A DNA stretch of 50,378 bases from Treponema sp. Its GTDB lineage: Bacteria > Spirochaetota > Spirochaetia > Treponematales > Treponemataceae. The DNA lies in NCBI GenBank assembly GCA_017534445.1, contig JAFXWC010000059.1, forward strand, positions 1-50,378, written 5' to 3'. Under the pieces are notes generated by a model. The model was not told the DNA's origin, did no database searches, and saw only the letters and a program-made list of their open reading frames with translations. Both the position numbers and the translations under genes were made by a program. The stretch's first letter is position 1. Each line of letters opens with the position of its first letter. Below are positions 50,257 to 50,378 of this stretch, piece after piece.

Positions 50257-50350
50257 TCTTAGGGCAGAGCCCTAAGCCGTGCCGGGAAAGGGAGGGGTTT
50301 AAGGGGAGGGAAAACCCTCGCTTCGGAGTAGGGGGTTTTCCCTCCCCTTA
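50257..50350 (-). repeat. Family C palindromic repeat, copy 2 (reverse)
   Basis: Complement of 45670-45775: stem AAGGGGAGGGAAAACCC with GGGTTTTCCCTCCCCTT (perfect), the same loop, then a second hairpin CTTAGGGC-AGA-GCCCTAAG. The space 49900-50378 holds only this, a family A copy and a small GTTCCCT/AGGGAAC hairpin (50194-50219). Confidence 0.75.
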
Positions 50351-50378
50351 GTTTGGGGTCCAAGGGTCCTCCCTTGAA

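Noticed and set aside
45670..50350. Composite transposon around the sugar importer
   Set aside because: No transposase or target-site duplication was seen; the flanking repeats are also found elsewhere in the window without the importer.
1..50378. tRNA, rRNA, tmRNA or insertion-sequence genes
   Set aside because: No cloverleaf with a T-loop motif, rRNA segment or transposase-like frame was recognised on either strand.

Overview
The window looks like chromosomal DNA from a host-associated spirochete, most likely a gut or oral Treponema. The inference rests on moderate GC, fused genes (3-dehydroquinate dehydratase/shikimate dehydrogenase, CbiJ-CbiE-CbiT), the long acyl-CoA dehydratase activase, spirochete-style lipoproteins and many short palindromic intergenic repeats. 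No taxonomic marker was compared, so this is inference from gene content.

Layout. Positions 1-11600 hold housekeeping genes: the tail of an unknown gene, ffh, an upp-uraA pyrimidine salvage operon, an unknown secreted two-repeat protein, carB, a small XRE regulator with a 75-aa partner, a histidine phosphatase and a small exported protein. Positions 11800-14900 hold aroDE-rpiA and a nicotinamidase-like cysteine hydrolase. Positions 14880-35260 are one co-directional minus-strand cobalamin operon of 19 genes. It starts at a clear sigma70 promoter and a cobalamin riboswitch and runs cbiK, a tandem-domain membrane protein, an ABC uptake system (btuF/C/D-like), cbiP, cbiC, cbiD, cbiF, cbiG, cbiH, cbiJET, cbiA, cobD, cobT, cobU, cobC, cobS, cbiB. 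Most junctions overlap by 4 to 22 bases, so the genes are probably translationally coupled. The set covers the anaerobic route from sirohydrochlorin to cobalamin, except that cbiL, the sirohydrochlorin-forming genes and the adenosyltransferase are not in the window. Positions 35331-43160 hold an RlpA/SPOR protein, a CBM48 protein, a 1452-aa activase and an ankyrin-repeat protein. Positions 43475-49900 hold a GH35 beta-galactosidase and a three-gene sugar ABC importer (binding protein and two permeases, no ATPase). Both have the same perfect ACACGTGT palindrome upstream, which suggests one LacI-type regulon for galactosides.

The spaces between genes are unusually rich in structured repeats. 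One family (called A here) has seven copies whose hairpin is kept while its sequence changes. A second family (P) forms long palindromes in two copies. A third (C) has two inverted copies which, with two A copies, flank the sugar ABC operon as a mirror image. The most unusual protein-level items are the lipoprotein CbiK heading the operon, a tandem of two different CobU types in one chain, a cysteine-rich domain fused to CobD, the CbiJET triple fusion, and an unidentified tandem-domain protein between cbiK and the ABC importer.

All calls come from reading the sequence and recognising family motifs; no database search was run.
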